This document shows positions 1 through 8,307 of a stretch of DNA of 41,214 nt, in pieces. Origin of the DNA: Betaproteobacteria bacterium (GTDB taxonomy: Bacteria; Pseudomonadota; Gammaproteobacteria; Burkholderiales; Usitatibacteraceae); NCBI GenBank assembly GCA_016790765.1, contig JAEUMZ010000117.1, positions 1 to 41,214 of the forward strand, in the 5' to 3' direction. Under the pieces are notes generated by a model. That model ran no database searches and was not told the DNA's origin. It worked only from the letters and a program-made list of their open reading frames with translations. Position 1 is the first letter of the stretch; each line of letters opens with the position of its first letter. The translations under genes and the position numbers were made by a program.

Positions 1-411
1 GGCGTCCGGGTTGGCGATGGCGAGGCGCTCTTTGCTGAGGAGGGTGCCCAGGTCAAGGCCCGGCGCGAGCGTGACGCTGAGCGTGCTCCCGGCCGGTGCG
101 ATGAGCACCAGTTCGTTCCTCAAGAGGTGGGTGCGCGTGCCCGGTGCGAGGAGCTTGCGTTGCTCGACGTAATCGGCCCAGTCGAGGTCGGCGGAAACGA
201 ACAGGTCGGCTGGTGCACCGCTTTCGATCTGCTTGGCCAGTGCCGAGGAGGCGCCGTAGGACACCACGACCTTGTGGCCCGTCGTCATTTCGAATGTGCG
301 CGCCACCGCGTCGAGCGACTCCTTCAGGCTCGCGGCGGCGAAGACCGTGACCTCCGCCGCGTTGGCGGTGAGGGGACGCAGCAGAGCGAGCAGCAGGGTG
401 GAGAGGCGCAT
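1..411 (-). CDS. modA: Molybdate ABC transporter substrate-binding protein ModA (N-terminal part, cut by window edge)
   Basis: Periplasmic molybdate-binding protein that delivers molybdate to a ModBC importer. The open frame runs without a stop from ATG at 411 to the window edge, giving 137 residues. It starts with a signal peptide (LSTLLLALLRPLTANAAEVT), followed by the family's typical FAAASLKESLDAVA and the VVSYGASSALAKQIESGAPAD/LFVSADLDWADY stretch, where Ser and Ala-Ser-Ser positions line the oxyanion site in ModA proteins. The C-terminal half is outside the window. It lies 111 nt downstream of a ModE-like regulator on the same strand, which supports a molybdate role. Start chosen because it directly precedes the signal peptide. 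Confidence 0.9.
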   Translation of the reverse strand, partial: MRLSTLLLALLRPLTANAAEVTVFAAASLKESLDAVARTFEMTTGHKVVVSYGASSALAKQIESGAPADLFVSADLDWADYVEQRKLLAPGTRTHLLRNELVLIAPAGSTLSVTLAPGLDLGTLLSKERLAIANPDA

Positions 412-522
412 CGGGGACCGCGTGGGCGGGCCGGGACATCGGAATGCGTAATATACCGCCGGACATAACGCGGGACCAGCGTGGGGCCGACGCGCGTGCG
501 TGCGCCGCAGCCGCCGGACGGT

Positions 523-876
523 TCAGCCGGACTTCAACAGGCGGGCAAAGGCGGCGAGGTCACCCGCCAGCGCGGTGTCGGCGGTGCGTTGCATGGCCCG
601 GTAGCGGGCCAGCACCGTTTCGGCGAAGGGCGTGAGGTGCGCGCCGCCGCCCCCACCGCCCCCGGTGGCGGTATCGACCAGCGGTTCGCGGAAACAGCGG
701 TTCATCAGATCCACGAGGTTCCAGGCGCGCTTGTACGACATGCCGAGGCGCTTGCCCGCGGCCGTGATCGAGCCGGTCTCGCGGATGGCTTCCAGGAGCG
801 CGGCCTTGCCGGGCCCCATGGCGATGTCCTCGCCGAAATGGATGCGGAGCTTGGCCCCGCCGATGCGATGCGGCAT
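523..876 (-). CDS. ModE-like one-domain transcriptional regulator (LysR-type winged HTH)
   Basis: A 117-residue DNA-binding protein resembling the N-terminal domain of ModE, the molybdate-responsive repressor. Visible features are the helix-turn-helix segment GPGKAALLEAIRETGSITAA followed by GKRLGMSYKRAWNLVDLMN, then a glycine run and AHLTPFAETVLARYRAM, matching the ModE pattern GGGGA-LT. The two molybdate-binding TOBE/Mop domains of full ModE (about 260 residues) are absent, so how it would sense molybdate is unclear. It lies directly upstream of modA on the same strand and is the likely regulator of that transporter. Family membership is clear; the effector is inferred only from context. 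Confidence 0.85.
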   Translation of the reverse strand: MPHRIGGAKLRIHFGEDIAMGPGKAALLEAIRETGSITAAGKRLGMSYKRAWNLVDLMNRCFREPLVDTATGGGGGGGAHLTPFAETVLARYRAMQRTADTALAGDLAAFARLLKSG

Positions 877-909
877 GCGCCGCCACGCGGGCGTCGTCGC
901 CTGCGTGGA

Positions 910-1224
910 CTACTTGGCCGTGGCCAGCAGGGTTTGCAATTCGCCGGACTGGTACATCTCGCGCATGATGTCCGCACCGCCGACGAATTCGCCGTTCACG
1001 TACAGCTGCGGGATGGTCGGCCAGTTGGCGTATTCCTTGATGCCCTGGCGGATGGCCTCGTCCTGCAGCACGTCCACCGTGTGCGGCTGCTCCACGCCGC
1101 AGGCCTTGAGGATCTGGGTGGCGGAGGCCGAAAAACCGCACATCGGAAACTGCGGCGAGCCTTTCATGAACAGCACCACCTTGTTTTGCGTGACGGTGTC
1201 GCGAATGGTGTCCTGGGTACTCAT
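910..1224 (-). CDS. grxD: Monothiol glutaredoxin, Grx4 family
   Basis: A 104-residue monothiol glutaredoxin with the CGFS active site (Cys29-Ser32), preceded by VVLFMKGSPQFPM and followed by the WPTIPQLYVNGEFVGGADI stretch with the cis-Pro and the glutathione-binding GG. Proteins of this family bind a bridging [2Fe-2S] cluster with glutathione and pass Fe-S clusters on, often with BolA partners. Length is normal. It follows prmC on the minus strand, separated by about 33 nt, in the common betaproteobacterial order hemA-prfA-prmC-grxD. Confidence 0.95.
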   Translation of the reverse strand: MSTQDTIRDTVTQNKVVLFMKGSPQFPMCGFSASATQILKACGVEQPHTVDVLQDEAIRQGIKEYANWPTIPQLYVNGEFVGGADIMREMYQSGELQTLLATAK

Positions 1225-1257
1225 GGCTGCTCCAATGCGGTGGGATAGGGGCGAATT

Positions 1258-2094
1258 TTAGCCGAGCCGGCCGCCGGCCACCCTGGGAATGCCGGCCAGA
1301 TCGCTTTCGCAGATGAGGTCTTCGAAGCCGGCATTCAAGAGGAGGTCGCGCGCGGCATCGGCTTGATCGAAGCCGTGCTCGAACAGCAGCCAGCCGCCGG
1401 CGGCCAGGTAGCGGGACGCGCCGGCGACAATGCGGCGGATCGACGCCAGGCCATCGGGGCTGCGGTCGGTAAGCGCGATGCTCGGCTCGAACCGGAGGTC
1501 GCCTTGCGACAGGTGCGGGTCCCCCTCCGCCACGTAGGGTGGGTTCGACACGATCAAGTCGAACCGCCGGTCGCGCAGCGCGGCGTACCAGTCGCTCTCG
1601 AGCCATGCGACGCGCGCGCCGAGCGCAGCGGCATTCTCTGCCGCCTGGGCCAATGCCGCGGGAGACACGTCGCATGCGGTGACCCGGCATGCGGGGCGCT
1701 CGAGCGCCAGTGTGATCGCGATCGCCCCGCTGCCGGTACCCAGGTCCAAAACGCCAGGTTGGGCGCGCCTTTCCAGCCACTTTTGGCTGGAAAGGCGCGC
1801 CAGTGCTTGCTCTACGAGGTGTTCGGTCTCCGGGCGCGGAATCAGCGTTGCCGGGCCGACCCGAAACGGGCGGCCGTAGAACTCGCGACAGCCGGTGATG
1901 TAGGCCACCGGTTCGCCGGCTGCGCGGCGATCCACCCACTGCGCGAATTGCGCGCAGTGCGACGCTGCAATCGGGTCCGCGCCGTGGGCCGCCAGGAACG
2001 CCCGGTTGCAGCCCAGCAGCGCACCGAGCAACACGCTGGCGTCACGCCGGTCGATGCGCCGTGCGGCCTCGTGCAAGGCATCGCTGAGGGTCAC
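1258..2094 (-). CDS. prmC: Peptide chain release factor N5-glutamine methyltransferase PrmC
   Basis: SAM-dependent enzyme that methylates the Gln of the GGQ motif in release factors; its substrate RF1 is encoded just upstream. Motif I is VLDLGTGSGAIAITLALE and the catalytic motif is SNPPY. I take GTG at 2094 (VTLSDALHEA, 278 residues, the usual length); an in-frame start at 2151 would overlap prfA by 50 nt and add a proline-rich leader. The frame contains a perfect 40-nt palindrome at 1762-1801 encoding SSQKWLERRAQ, placed in the linker just before motif I, where related proteins are shorter as I recall them. Confidence 0.93.
   Translation of the reverse strand: MTLSDALHEAARRIDRRDASVLLGALLGCNRAFLAAHGADPIAASHCAQFAQWVDRRAAGEPVAYITGCREFYGRPFRVGPATLIPRPETEHLVEQALARLSSQKWLERRAQPGVLDLGTGSGAIAITLALERPACRVTACDVSPAALAQAAENAAALGARVAWLESDWYAALRDRRFDLIVSNPPYVAEGDPHLSQGDLRFEPSIALTDRSPDGLASIRRIVAGASRYLAAGGWLLFEHGFDQADAARDLLLNAGFEDLICESDLAGIPRVAGGRLG
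1762..1801. repeat. 40-nt palindromic repeat element, copy A (inside prmC)
   Basis: Perfect inverted repeat: left arm 1762-1779 (GGCGCGCCTTTCCAGCCA), 4-nt loop CTTT, right arm 1784-1801, with all 18 pairs matching. It lies wholly inside the prmC frame. A second copy at 39615-39654 aligns without gaps at about 30 of 40 positions. Confidence 0.8.
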
Positions 2095-2101
2095 GCGCAG
2101 G

Positions 2102-3184
2102 TCAGGCGGTGGTGGCCAGCGCGGCCAGCTGCTCGGCCTGGTGTTCCGCAATCAGGGCGTCGGTCAACTCGGACAAGTCGCCATCCATGACGAAATCGAT
2201 CTTGTAGAGCGTGAGGTTGATGCGGTGGTCGGTGACGCGCCCCTGCGGAAAGTTGTAGGTGCGGATCCGTTCGGAACGGTCGCCCGAGCCGATCAGCGAC
2301 TTGCGTTCCGCGGCCTCCTTGGCCTGCGCGGCGCGCAGCTGCTGGTCCTTGATGCGCGCCGCCAGCACGCGCCACGCCTGCTCCTTGTTCTTGTGCTGCG
2401 AGCGCCCATCCTGGCATTCGACGACGATGCCGGTGGGCAGGTGCGTCAGTCGCACTGCGGAATCGGTCTTGTTGATGTGCTGGCCGCCCGCCCCGGAGGC
2501 GCGGAAAGTGTCCACCCGCACATCGGCCGGATTGATGTTCACGTCGCTCACGTCATCGGCTTCCGCCATCACCGCCACGGTGGCGGCCGAAGTGTGGATG
2601 CGGCCCTGTGCCTCGGTCTCCGGCACCCGCTGCACGCGATGGCCGCCGGACTCGAACTTCAGGCGCGAATACGCGCCGGCGCCGACGATGCGCGCGATGA
2701 TCTCCTTGTAGCCGCCGACCTCGCCGGGAGACTCCGAGATCACCTCGACCTGCCAGCGCTGGCGCTCGGCATAGCGGGCGTACATGCGGAACAGGTCGCC
2801 GGCGAACAGCGCCGACTCGTCGCCGCCGGTGCCTGCGCGGACCTCCAGGATGATGTTCTTGTCGTCGTTGGGGTCCTTGGGCAGCAAGGCCCGCTGCAAT
2901 TCGGCGTCCAGCCTCTCCATGCACTGCCTGGCGCTCTTGATCTCGTCGTCGGCGAACTCGCGCATGTCAGGGTCGCCGGCCAACTCTTGCGCGGCCGCGA
3001 TGTCGGCCTCGGACTGGCGGTACTCCTTGAACAGGGCCACCACGGGCGCAAGTTCGGCATGCTCGCGGGTGAGCTTCCGGTAGTTGTCCAGGTCGGAGAC
3101 CACGCCAGGGTCGGCGAGCAGGCGGTCGAGCTCGTGGAGACGCTCGTCGAGGGAGGCAAGTTTGGAGAAAACGGAAGGTTTCAT
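2102..3184 (-). CDS. prfA: Peptide chain release factor 1
   Basis: RF1, 360 residues, normal length. It recognises UAA/UAG stop codons and triggers peptide release on the ribosome. The catalytic loop is [15 protein letters not shown], with the GGQ glutamine that PrmC methylates. The stop-codon recognition tripeptide of the PxT type is PET in [18 protein letters not shown]. The frame ends 8 nt before the chosen prmC start on the same strand, so the enzyme and its substrate are very likely co-translated. The 75-nt gap to hemA upstream shows no clear terminator. Confidence 0.97.
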   Translation of the reverse strand: MKPSVFSKLASLDERLHELDRLLADPGVVSDLDNYRKLTREHAELAPVVALFKEYRQSEADIAAAQELAGDPDMREFADDEIKSARQCMERLDAELQRALLPKDPNDDKNIILEVRAGTGGDESALFAGDLFRMYARYAERQRWQVEVISESPGEVGGYKEIIARIVGAGAYSRLKFESGGHRVQRVPETEAQGRIHTSAATVAVMAEADDVSDVNINPADVRVDTFRASGAGGQHINKTDSAVRLTHLPTGIVVECQDGRSQHKNKEQAWRVLAARIKDQQLRAAQAKEAAERKSLIGSGDRSERIRTYNFPQGRVTDHRINLTLYKIDFVMDGDLSELTDALIAEHQAEQLAALATTA

Positions 3185-3259
3185 GGGGCGTGAACGGTGG
3201 GAACGGGACCTGCCCGGGCGGGCCGGGTGCGGGGCGCAACTTGCGGGCGGGCGCCGCCG

Positions 3260-4519
3260 CTAATGCTCGTCCTGGTCCGGGTACAGGCGTTCAATGGCGG
3301 TGGCCAGCGCGTCGCGCTCGTGACCCTCGGCGCGATTGAGGGCCGCCATCGGGTGGTGCAGGAACTTGTTGGTCAGGCCCTGCGCGAGCGCCTCGAGGAC
3401 CTGGGCCGGGTCCTCGCCCTTGGCCAGGCGCCTGCGCGCACGCTCCAATTCGGCGGCGCGATAGCCGTCGGCCTTGGCGCGCAGTTGCTGGATCGCCGGC
3501 ACGCCGGCGCGGCCTTCCAGCCAGCGCATGAAGTCCTGCGCGCGGGCATCGACGATCGCCTCGCCCTCGGCCGCGGCCTGCACGCGCTTCTCGGTGTTCT
3601 GCGCGATGATCCTGCCGAGGCCGTCCAGCGTGTACAGGAACACATCGTCGAGATCGGCAACCTCCGCCTCGATGTCGCGCGGGACGGCGAGGTCGACCAT
3701 GAACATCGGTTTGTGGCGGCGTTGCTTGAGGGCGCTCTCGACCATGCCCTTGCCGATCAAGGGCAGGGTGGATGCGGTGCAACTGATGACGACGTCGAAC
3801 TCGTGCAGTCGTTCCGGTAGTTGTTGCAGCGTCATCGCCTGGCCGTGGAAGGACCTGGCGAGCGCCTCGCCGCGATCCAGCGTGCGATTGGCCACGGCGA
3901 TGCCCATCGGACGCCGCGCCACAAAGTGCGTGGCAACCAACTCGATCATTTCCCCGGCGCCGACCAGCAGCAATCTCGTTGCGGACAGGTCGCCGAACAC
4001 CTGCTGGGCAAGGCGCAACGCGGCCGCGGCCATGCTGACCGAGGTCTCGCCGATGGCCGTGTCGCTGCGCACGCTCTTGGCGACCTTGAACGTCTCCTGG
4101 AACAGCCGGTCGAGCGGCCCCCCCAAGGCTCCCTCGTCCTGTGCGATGCGCACCGCCAGCTTGACCTGGCCCAAGATCTGCGGCTCGCCGAGCACCATGG
4201 AATCGAGCCCGCTGGCGACGCGAAACGCATGGCGCGCCGCCGCGGCATCGGCATGCAGGTAAAGGTGCGCATCGAGGGCCAGGCCCCGCGCAGCAGGCAG
4301 CGCGGCGAGCCATTCGCGAATGCCGGAAGCCGCCGCCTCTGCGCCGCGCCAATAGACTTCAGTGCGGTTGCACGTCGACAGCAGGGCCGCCTCCTGCACG
4401 CCGGGAAGCGCCGTCAGCGCGCGTACCGCCTCCCCCTGCCGGTCGGCGGGAAACGCAATTCTTTCGCGCACCTCGACGGGTGCGGTACGATGATTGAGTC
4501 CGAGGGCGTACAACGGCAT
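3260..4519 (-). CDS. hemA: Glutamyl-tRNA reductase
   Basis: First enzyme of the C5 tetrapyrrole route; it reduces glutamyl-tRNA to glutamate-1-semialdehyde. The N-terminus YALGLNHRTAPVEVRERIAF and the segment LSTCNRTEVYW contain the catalytic Cys; the middle GLDSMVLGEPQILGQVK and the NADPH-binding LLLVGAGEMIELVA are typical. I chose ATG at 4519 (419 residues) rather than 4570, because family members begin at MPLYALGLNHR and the extra 17 residues look like non-coding sequence. It heads the hemA-prfA-prmC-grxD group and would also supply heme for the oxidase encoded further on. It is divergent from a glutathione peroxidase gene. Confidence 0.96.
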   Translation of the reverse strand: MPLYALGLNHRTAPVEVRERIAFPADRQGEAVRALTALPGVQEAALLSTCNRTEVYWRGAEAAASGIREWLAALPAARGLALDAHLYLHADAAAARHAFRVASGLDSMVLGEPQILGQVKLAVRIAQDEGALGGPLDRLFQETFKVAKSVRSDTAIGETSVSMAAAALRLAQQVFGDLSATRLLLVGAGEMIELVATHFVARRPMGIAVANRTLDRGEALARSFHGQAMTLQQLPERLHEFDVVISCTASTLPLIGKGMVESALKQRRHKPMFMVDLAVPRDIEAEVADLDDVFLYTLDGLGRIIAQNTEKRVQAAAEGEAIVDARAQDFMRWLEGRAGVPAIQQLRAKADGYRAAELERARRRLAKGEDPAQVLEALAQGLTNKFLHHPMAALNRAEGHERDALATAIERLYPDQDEH

Positions 4520-4575
4520 GGCGGTTCGGTATGCGGCGCGCCACGCGCGGGCGGCACCTTGGCAAGGCAATCAAA

Positions 4576-4581
4576 AATTAT
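4576..4581 (-). promoter_or_regulatory. Candidate -10 box for hemA
   Basis: On the minus strand the sequence reads TATAAT exactly, about 57 nt before the hemA ATG, within an A/T-rich patch in otherwise GC-rich DNA. No good -35 is found 16-18 nt upstream, so the promoter is only partly supported. Confidence 0.4.
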
Positions 4582-4632
4582 AGCAGCGGGGTTTTTGCAC
4601 CCTGCTGCCGGAATCGCGAGCAGGAGGTTGTG

Positions 4633-5187
4633 ATGCGGGCATTGGCAAAGTGGTTTTCGATCGCGCTGGGCATTGCGGGGGCGCCCGTCCTTGCGTTGGC
4701 CGCCGACTGTCCGGCGCTGCTCAACCACCGGTTGAATTCGCTGCGAGGGGCGCCGCAAAACCTCTGTGCCTACGCCGGAAAGGTGATCCTGGCGGTCAAC
4801 ACGGCGAGTTACTGTGGCTTCACCAAGCAGTACGAGGGCCTGCAGGCCCTGCACGAGAAGTACCGTGATCAGGGACTGGTGGTCATCGGCTTTCCGGCCA
4901 ATGATTTCGGCATGCAGGAGCCGGGCAGCAATGCCGAGGTGGCGGATTTCTGCGAGCGTACGTTCAAGGTCAAGTTTCCGATGATGGAGAAGACGTCCGT
5001 GGTCGGCGCGAAGGCCAACCCGGTGTTCGCCGGCCTGGCCGCCGCGTCGGGCGAAGCGCCGCGATGGAACTTTCACAAGTACCTCATCGGCCGCGACGGC
5101 AAGTCGGTGCGCAGTTTTGGCAGCAAGGTGGCGCCGGAGTCCGCCGACCTCGTCGCGCAGATCGAGGTGCACCTTGCCAAGAAATAA
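4633..5187 (+). CDS. Exported glutathione-peroxidase-family protein (thiol peroxidase)
   Basis: A 184-residue peroxidase of the GPx/BtuE family. An N-terminal signal peptide (FSIALGIAGAPVLALAADC) predicts export to the periplasm. The peroxidatic Cys61 sits in NTASYCGFTKQYEGL, the catalytic Gln in NDFGMQEPG, and the Trp-Asn pair in RWNFHKYLIG. A further Cys in ADFCERTFKVKFP is at the resolving-Cys position of thioredoxin-dependent members, so thioredoxin-like reductants are more likely than glutathione. ATG at 4633 was chosen for its strong ribosome binding site (GCAGGAGG) and because the signal peptide starts there. Confidence 0.9.
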   Translation: MRALAKWFSIALGIAGAPVLALAADCPALLNHRLNSLRGAPQNLCAYAGKVILAVNTASYCGFTKQYEGLQALHEKYRDQGLVVIGFPANDFGMQEPGSNAEVADFCERTFKVKFPMMEKTSVVGAKANPVFAGLAAASGEAPRWNFHKYLIGRDGKSVRSFGSKVAPESADLVAQIEVHLAKK

Positions 5188-5261
5188 TCATTCTTTACAA
5201 AGTGTTAGCGCGGGAGCATGATGTAGAGTCTTAGCTCCCGGTCGAATCGAAGACAGAAACG

Positions 5262-6986
5262 ATGGCTGCTGCTGCCGCGAATGTATTCAGCCCCCTGAGC
5301 CGCGCGCTGGTTCAGCAGGGCCGGCTTGTCCAGGCCGACGCCAACGCGCTGCACGCCGAGGCGAAAAAGAACAACGTGACCTTCATCGAACAACTGGTGA
5401 CGTCGAAGAAGTTGTCTTCGCGCGAGATTGCCCAGTTTGCTGCGGGAACCTTCGGCGTGCCGCTGCTGGACCTGTCCAGCGTGGATGCGGACCTCCTGCC
5501 CACCGGCGCGCTCGACACCAAGCTGGTCGCGAGCAAGCGCGTGATCCCGCTCTTCAAGCGCGGCAACCGCCTGTTCGTGGGCATGTCGGATCCCACCAGC
5601 GAGCAGTTGCTGTCGGAATTGAAGTTTGCGACCGGCTCGATCGTGGAGCCGGTGGTGGTCGAGGAGGAGAAGCTGGCCGGCCTGATCAAACGGTTTGGCG
5701 AAACCTCGGCCAAGGCGCTCGACCAGATGATCGGCGACGAGACTTCGCTGGGCGATATCGATCTGGGCAGCGGGGACGAAACCCAGATTGAATCGGGTGC
5801 GGGGACGCCCGAGGAAATCGACGATGCCCCGGTCGTGAAGTATGTGCAAAAGGTGCTGATCGACGCCATCAACGGCGGCGCCTCGGACATCCACTTCGAG
5901 CCCTACGAAAAGTTCTACCGGATCCGCTATCGCACGGACGGCATCCTGGCCGACGTGGCGCAGCCGCCGTTGGCCATCAAGGAGAAGATCGCCTCGCGCA
6001 TCAAGGTGGTCTCGAAGCTGGACATTTCCGAGAAGCGCGTGCCGCAGGACGGCCGGATGAAGCTGAAGCTGTCGCCCACGCGCGCCATCGATTTTCGCGT
6101 GTCGACCCTGCCCACACTGTTCGGGGAAAAGATCTGCATGCGGATTCTCGATCCGTCCAGCGCGACGCTGGGAATCGAGGCGCTGGGCTACGAGCCGGAG
6201 CAAAAGGAAGCGTTGTTGCATGCCATCGGGCGCCCTTACGGCATGGTGCTGGTGACCGGACCGACCGGTTCGGGCAAGACGGTGTCGCTCTATACCTGCC
6301 TCAACATCCTCAACAAGCCAGGCATCAATATCTCCACCGCGGAAGACCCGGCTGAAATCAATCTGCCGGGCATCAACCAGGTCAATGTCAACGACAAGGC
6401 GGGCCTGACCTTCGCGGCGGCCCTGAAGTCCTTCCTGCGCCAGGACCCGGACATCATCATGGTCGGCGAAATTCGCGACCTGGACACCGGCGAAATCGCC
6501 ATCAAGGCGGCGCAGACCGGCCACATGGTGCTTTCGACGCTTCACACCAACGACGCGCCTTCGACCCTGACGCGCCTGATGAACATGGGCGTCGCCCCAT
6601 TCAATATCGCGACCAGCGTCATCCTCATCACCGCCCAGCGCCTGGCACGGCGGCTCTGCTCCTGCAAGCGCCCGGTGGACCTGCCCAAGGAAGTCCTGCT
6701 GCGCGCCGGCTTCAAGGAAGAGGAACTCGACGGCACCTGGCAGCCTTACGGGGCCGTCGGATGCGACATATGCAAGAATACCGGGTACAAGGGGCGTGCC
6801 GGTCTCTATGAAGTGATGCCGATCTCCGAGGAAATGCAGCGCATCATCATGAAGAACGGGACGTCGATCGACATCGCCGACCAGGCCCGCCGGGAGGGGG
6901 TGTCGGACTTGCGGCGCTCCGGATTGCGCAAGGTACGCTCTGGCATCACATCATTGGAAGAAGTCGAATCCGTAACCAACGAGTGA
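5262..6986 (+). CDS. pilB: Type IV pilus assembly ATPase PilB
   Basis: Hexameric cytoplasmic ATPase that powers pilus extension; 574 residues. The N-terminal T2SSE-N domain (about 1-150) is followed by the ATPase core: Walker A GPTGSGKT around residue 332, Asp box and Walker B DPDIIMVGEIRD around 396-407, and His box GHMVLSTLHTND. Two CxxC pairs (LCSCK near 464 and GCDICK near 502) form the zinc-binding site typical of PilB rather than PilT. It opens the pilB-pilC-pilD group. The 74-nt gap upstream holds a 7-bp inverted repeat (CGGGAGC at 5211 and GCTCCCG at 5234) of unknown role. Confidence 0.97.
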   Translation: MAAAAANVFSPLSRALVQQGRLVQADANALHAEAKKNNVTFIEQLVTSKKLSSREIAQFAAGTFGVPLLDLSSVDADLLPTGALDTKLVASKRVIPLFKRGNRLFVGMSDPTSEQLLSELKFATGSIVEPVVVEEEKLAGLIKRFGETSAKALDQMIGDETSLGDIDLGSGDETQIESGAGTPEEIDDAPVVKYVQKVLIDAINGGASDIHFEPYEKFYRIRYRTDGILADVAQPPLAIKEKIASRIKVVSKLDISEKRVPQDGRMKLKLSPTRAIDFRVSTLPTLFGEKICMRILDPSSATLGIEALGYEPEQKEALLHAIGRPYGMVLVTGPTGSGKTVSLYTCLNILNKPGINISTAEDPAEINLPGINQVNVNDKAGLTFAAALKSFLRQDPDIIMVGEIRDLDTGEIAIKAAQTGHMVLSTLHTNDAPSTLTRLMNMGVAPFNIATSVILITAQRLARRLCSCKRPVDLPKEVLLRAGFKEEELDGTWQPYGAVGCDICKNTGYKGRAGLYEVMPISEEMQRIIMKNGTSIDIADQARREGVSDLRRSGLRKVRSGITSLEEVESVTNE

Positions 6987-7030
6987 CATGAATTCAGCGC
7001 GCCGGACACCGACCGGCTGAGGAGTCAGGC

Positions 7031-8269
7031 ATGGCCACACCAGCAGCGACCGCAGGCAAGGGCGGCAAGGAAACGATCAAGGTCTCGACGTTTGCCTGGG
7101 AAGGAAAGGACCGCAGCGGCAAGATCGTCAAGGGCGAAATGCGTGCCTCGGGCGAGAACATCGTGGCGGCGACGCTTCGGCGGCAGGGGATTGCCAATCC
7201 GCGCATCAAGAAGCTCAGGTCCGGTGGCGGCAAGAAGGTCACGGCACAGGACATCACGTTCTTCACGCGCCAGCTGGCGACGATGATGAAGGCCGGCGTG
7301 CCACTCCTGCAGGCGTTCGACATCGTGGCCAAGGGGCATGCGAACCCCTCGGTAACGCGCCTGCTGCTGGACATCAAGACGGATGTCGAAACCGGCAGCA
7401 GCCTCGGTCAGGCGTTCCGCAAGTACCCGCTGTACTTTGACAACCTGTATTGCAACCTGGTCTCGGCAGGCGAACAGGCCGGCATCCTGGAGGCATTGCT
7501 GGACCGCCTGGCCACGTACCAGGAAAAGATTCTCGCGATCAAGGGCAAGATCAAGAAGGCCCTGTTCTACCCGATCTCGATCCTGGTGGTGGCGTTTGTC
7601 GTGACGGCGGTCATCATGATTTTCGTGATTCCGCAGTTCAAGGAAATGTTCAAGGGGTTCGGCGCCGACCTCCCGGGTCCGACGCTGTTCGTCATGACGC
7701 TGTCCGAGTATTTTGTGCGGTACTGGTACATCATCTTCGGCAGCATTGGCGGGGGCGTCTGGTTCTTCTTCAACACCTGGAAACGTTCGGAGAAGATGCA
7801 GGATTTCATGGATCGCCTGATGCTGCGCATGCCGGTGTTCGGCGACCTCGTGCGCAAGGCCACCATTGCGCGCTGGACGCGCACGCTGTCGACCATGTTT
7901 GCTGCCGGTGTGCCCCTCGTGGAGGCGCTGGACTCGGTGGCCGGTGCGGCCGGGAATCGCGTGTATTTCACTGCCACGAAGAAGATCCAGCAGGAAGTCA
8001 GCACCGGCTCCAGCCTCACGGTGTCGATGCAGAACAGCAACGTGTTCCCGAGCATGGTGATCCAGATGGTCGCCATTGGTGAGGAGTCAGGTGCGCTGGA
8101 CGGGATGCTCGGCAAGGTGGCGGATTTCTTCGAACGCGAGGTCGATGATGCCGTCGACGCACTGTCCAGCTTGATGGAGCCGATGATCATGGCGATCCTC
8201 GGCGTGGTGATCGGCGGCCTGGTCATCGCCATGTACCTGCCGATCTTCAAGATGGGCCAGGCCGTTTGA
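7031..8269 (+). CDS. pilC: Type IV pilus inner-membrane platform protein PilC
   Basis: Polytopic platform protein that couples PilB to pilin assembly; 412 residues. It has the two tandem GspF domains: the first begins at ITFFTRQLATMMKAGVPLLQAFD and the second at ARWTRTLSTMFAAGVPLVEAL. Membrane segments are visible after each (FYPISILVVAFVVTAVIMIFVI, YIIFGSIGGGVWFFF, and the C-terminal PMIMAILGVVIGGLVIAMYLPI). It lies 44 nt after pilB and 38 nt before pilD on the same strand. Confidence 0.97.
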   Translation: MATPAATAGKGGKETIKVSTFAWEGKDRSGKIVKGEMRASGENIVAATLRRQGIANPRIKKLRSGGGKKVTAQDITFFTRQLATMMKAGVPLLQAFDIVAKGHANPSVTRLLLDIKTDVETGSSLGQAFRKYPLYFDNLYCNLVSAGEQAGILEALLDRLATYQEKILAIKGKIKKALFYPISILVVAFVVTAVIMIFVIPQFKEMFKGFGADLPGPTLFVMTLSEYFVRYWYIIFGSIGGGVWFFFNTWKRSEKMQDFMDRLMLRMPVFGDLVRKATIARWTRTLSTMFAAGVPLVEALDSVAGAAGNRVYFTATKKIQQEVSTGSSLTVSMQNSNVFPSMVIQMVAIGEESGALDGMLGKVADFFEREVDDAVDALSSLMEPMIMAILGVVIGGLVIAMYLPIFKMGQAV

Positions 8270-8307
8270 GCGCGCCGGACGGTCGCGACTGTTGCCCGTA
8301 GTCCCGC

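Noticed and set aside
3509..3530. GGCGCGGCCTTCCAGCCA in hemA, resembling one arm of the palindromic repeat
   Set aside because: Only the left arm matches and there is no right arm. The encoded RWLEGRAGVPAIQQL agrees with ordinary HemA proteins, so it is chance.
5211..5240. CGGGAGC/GCTCCCG inverted repeat before pilB as an operator or terminator
   Set aside because: Seven base pairs with a 16-nt loop and no T tract; too weak to call beyond noting it with pilB.
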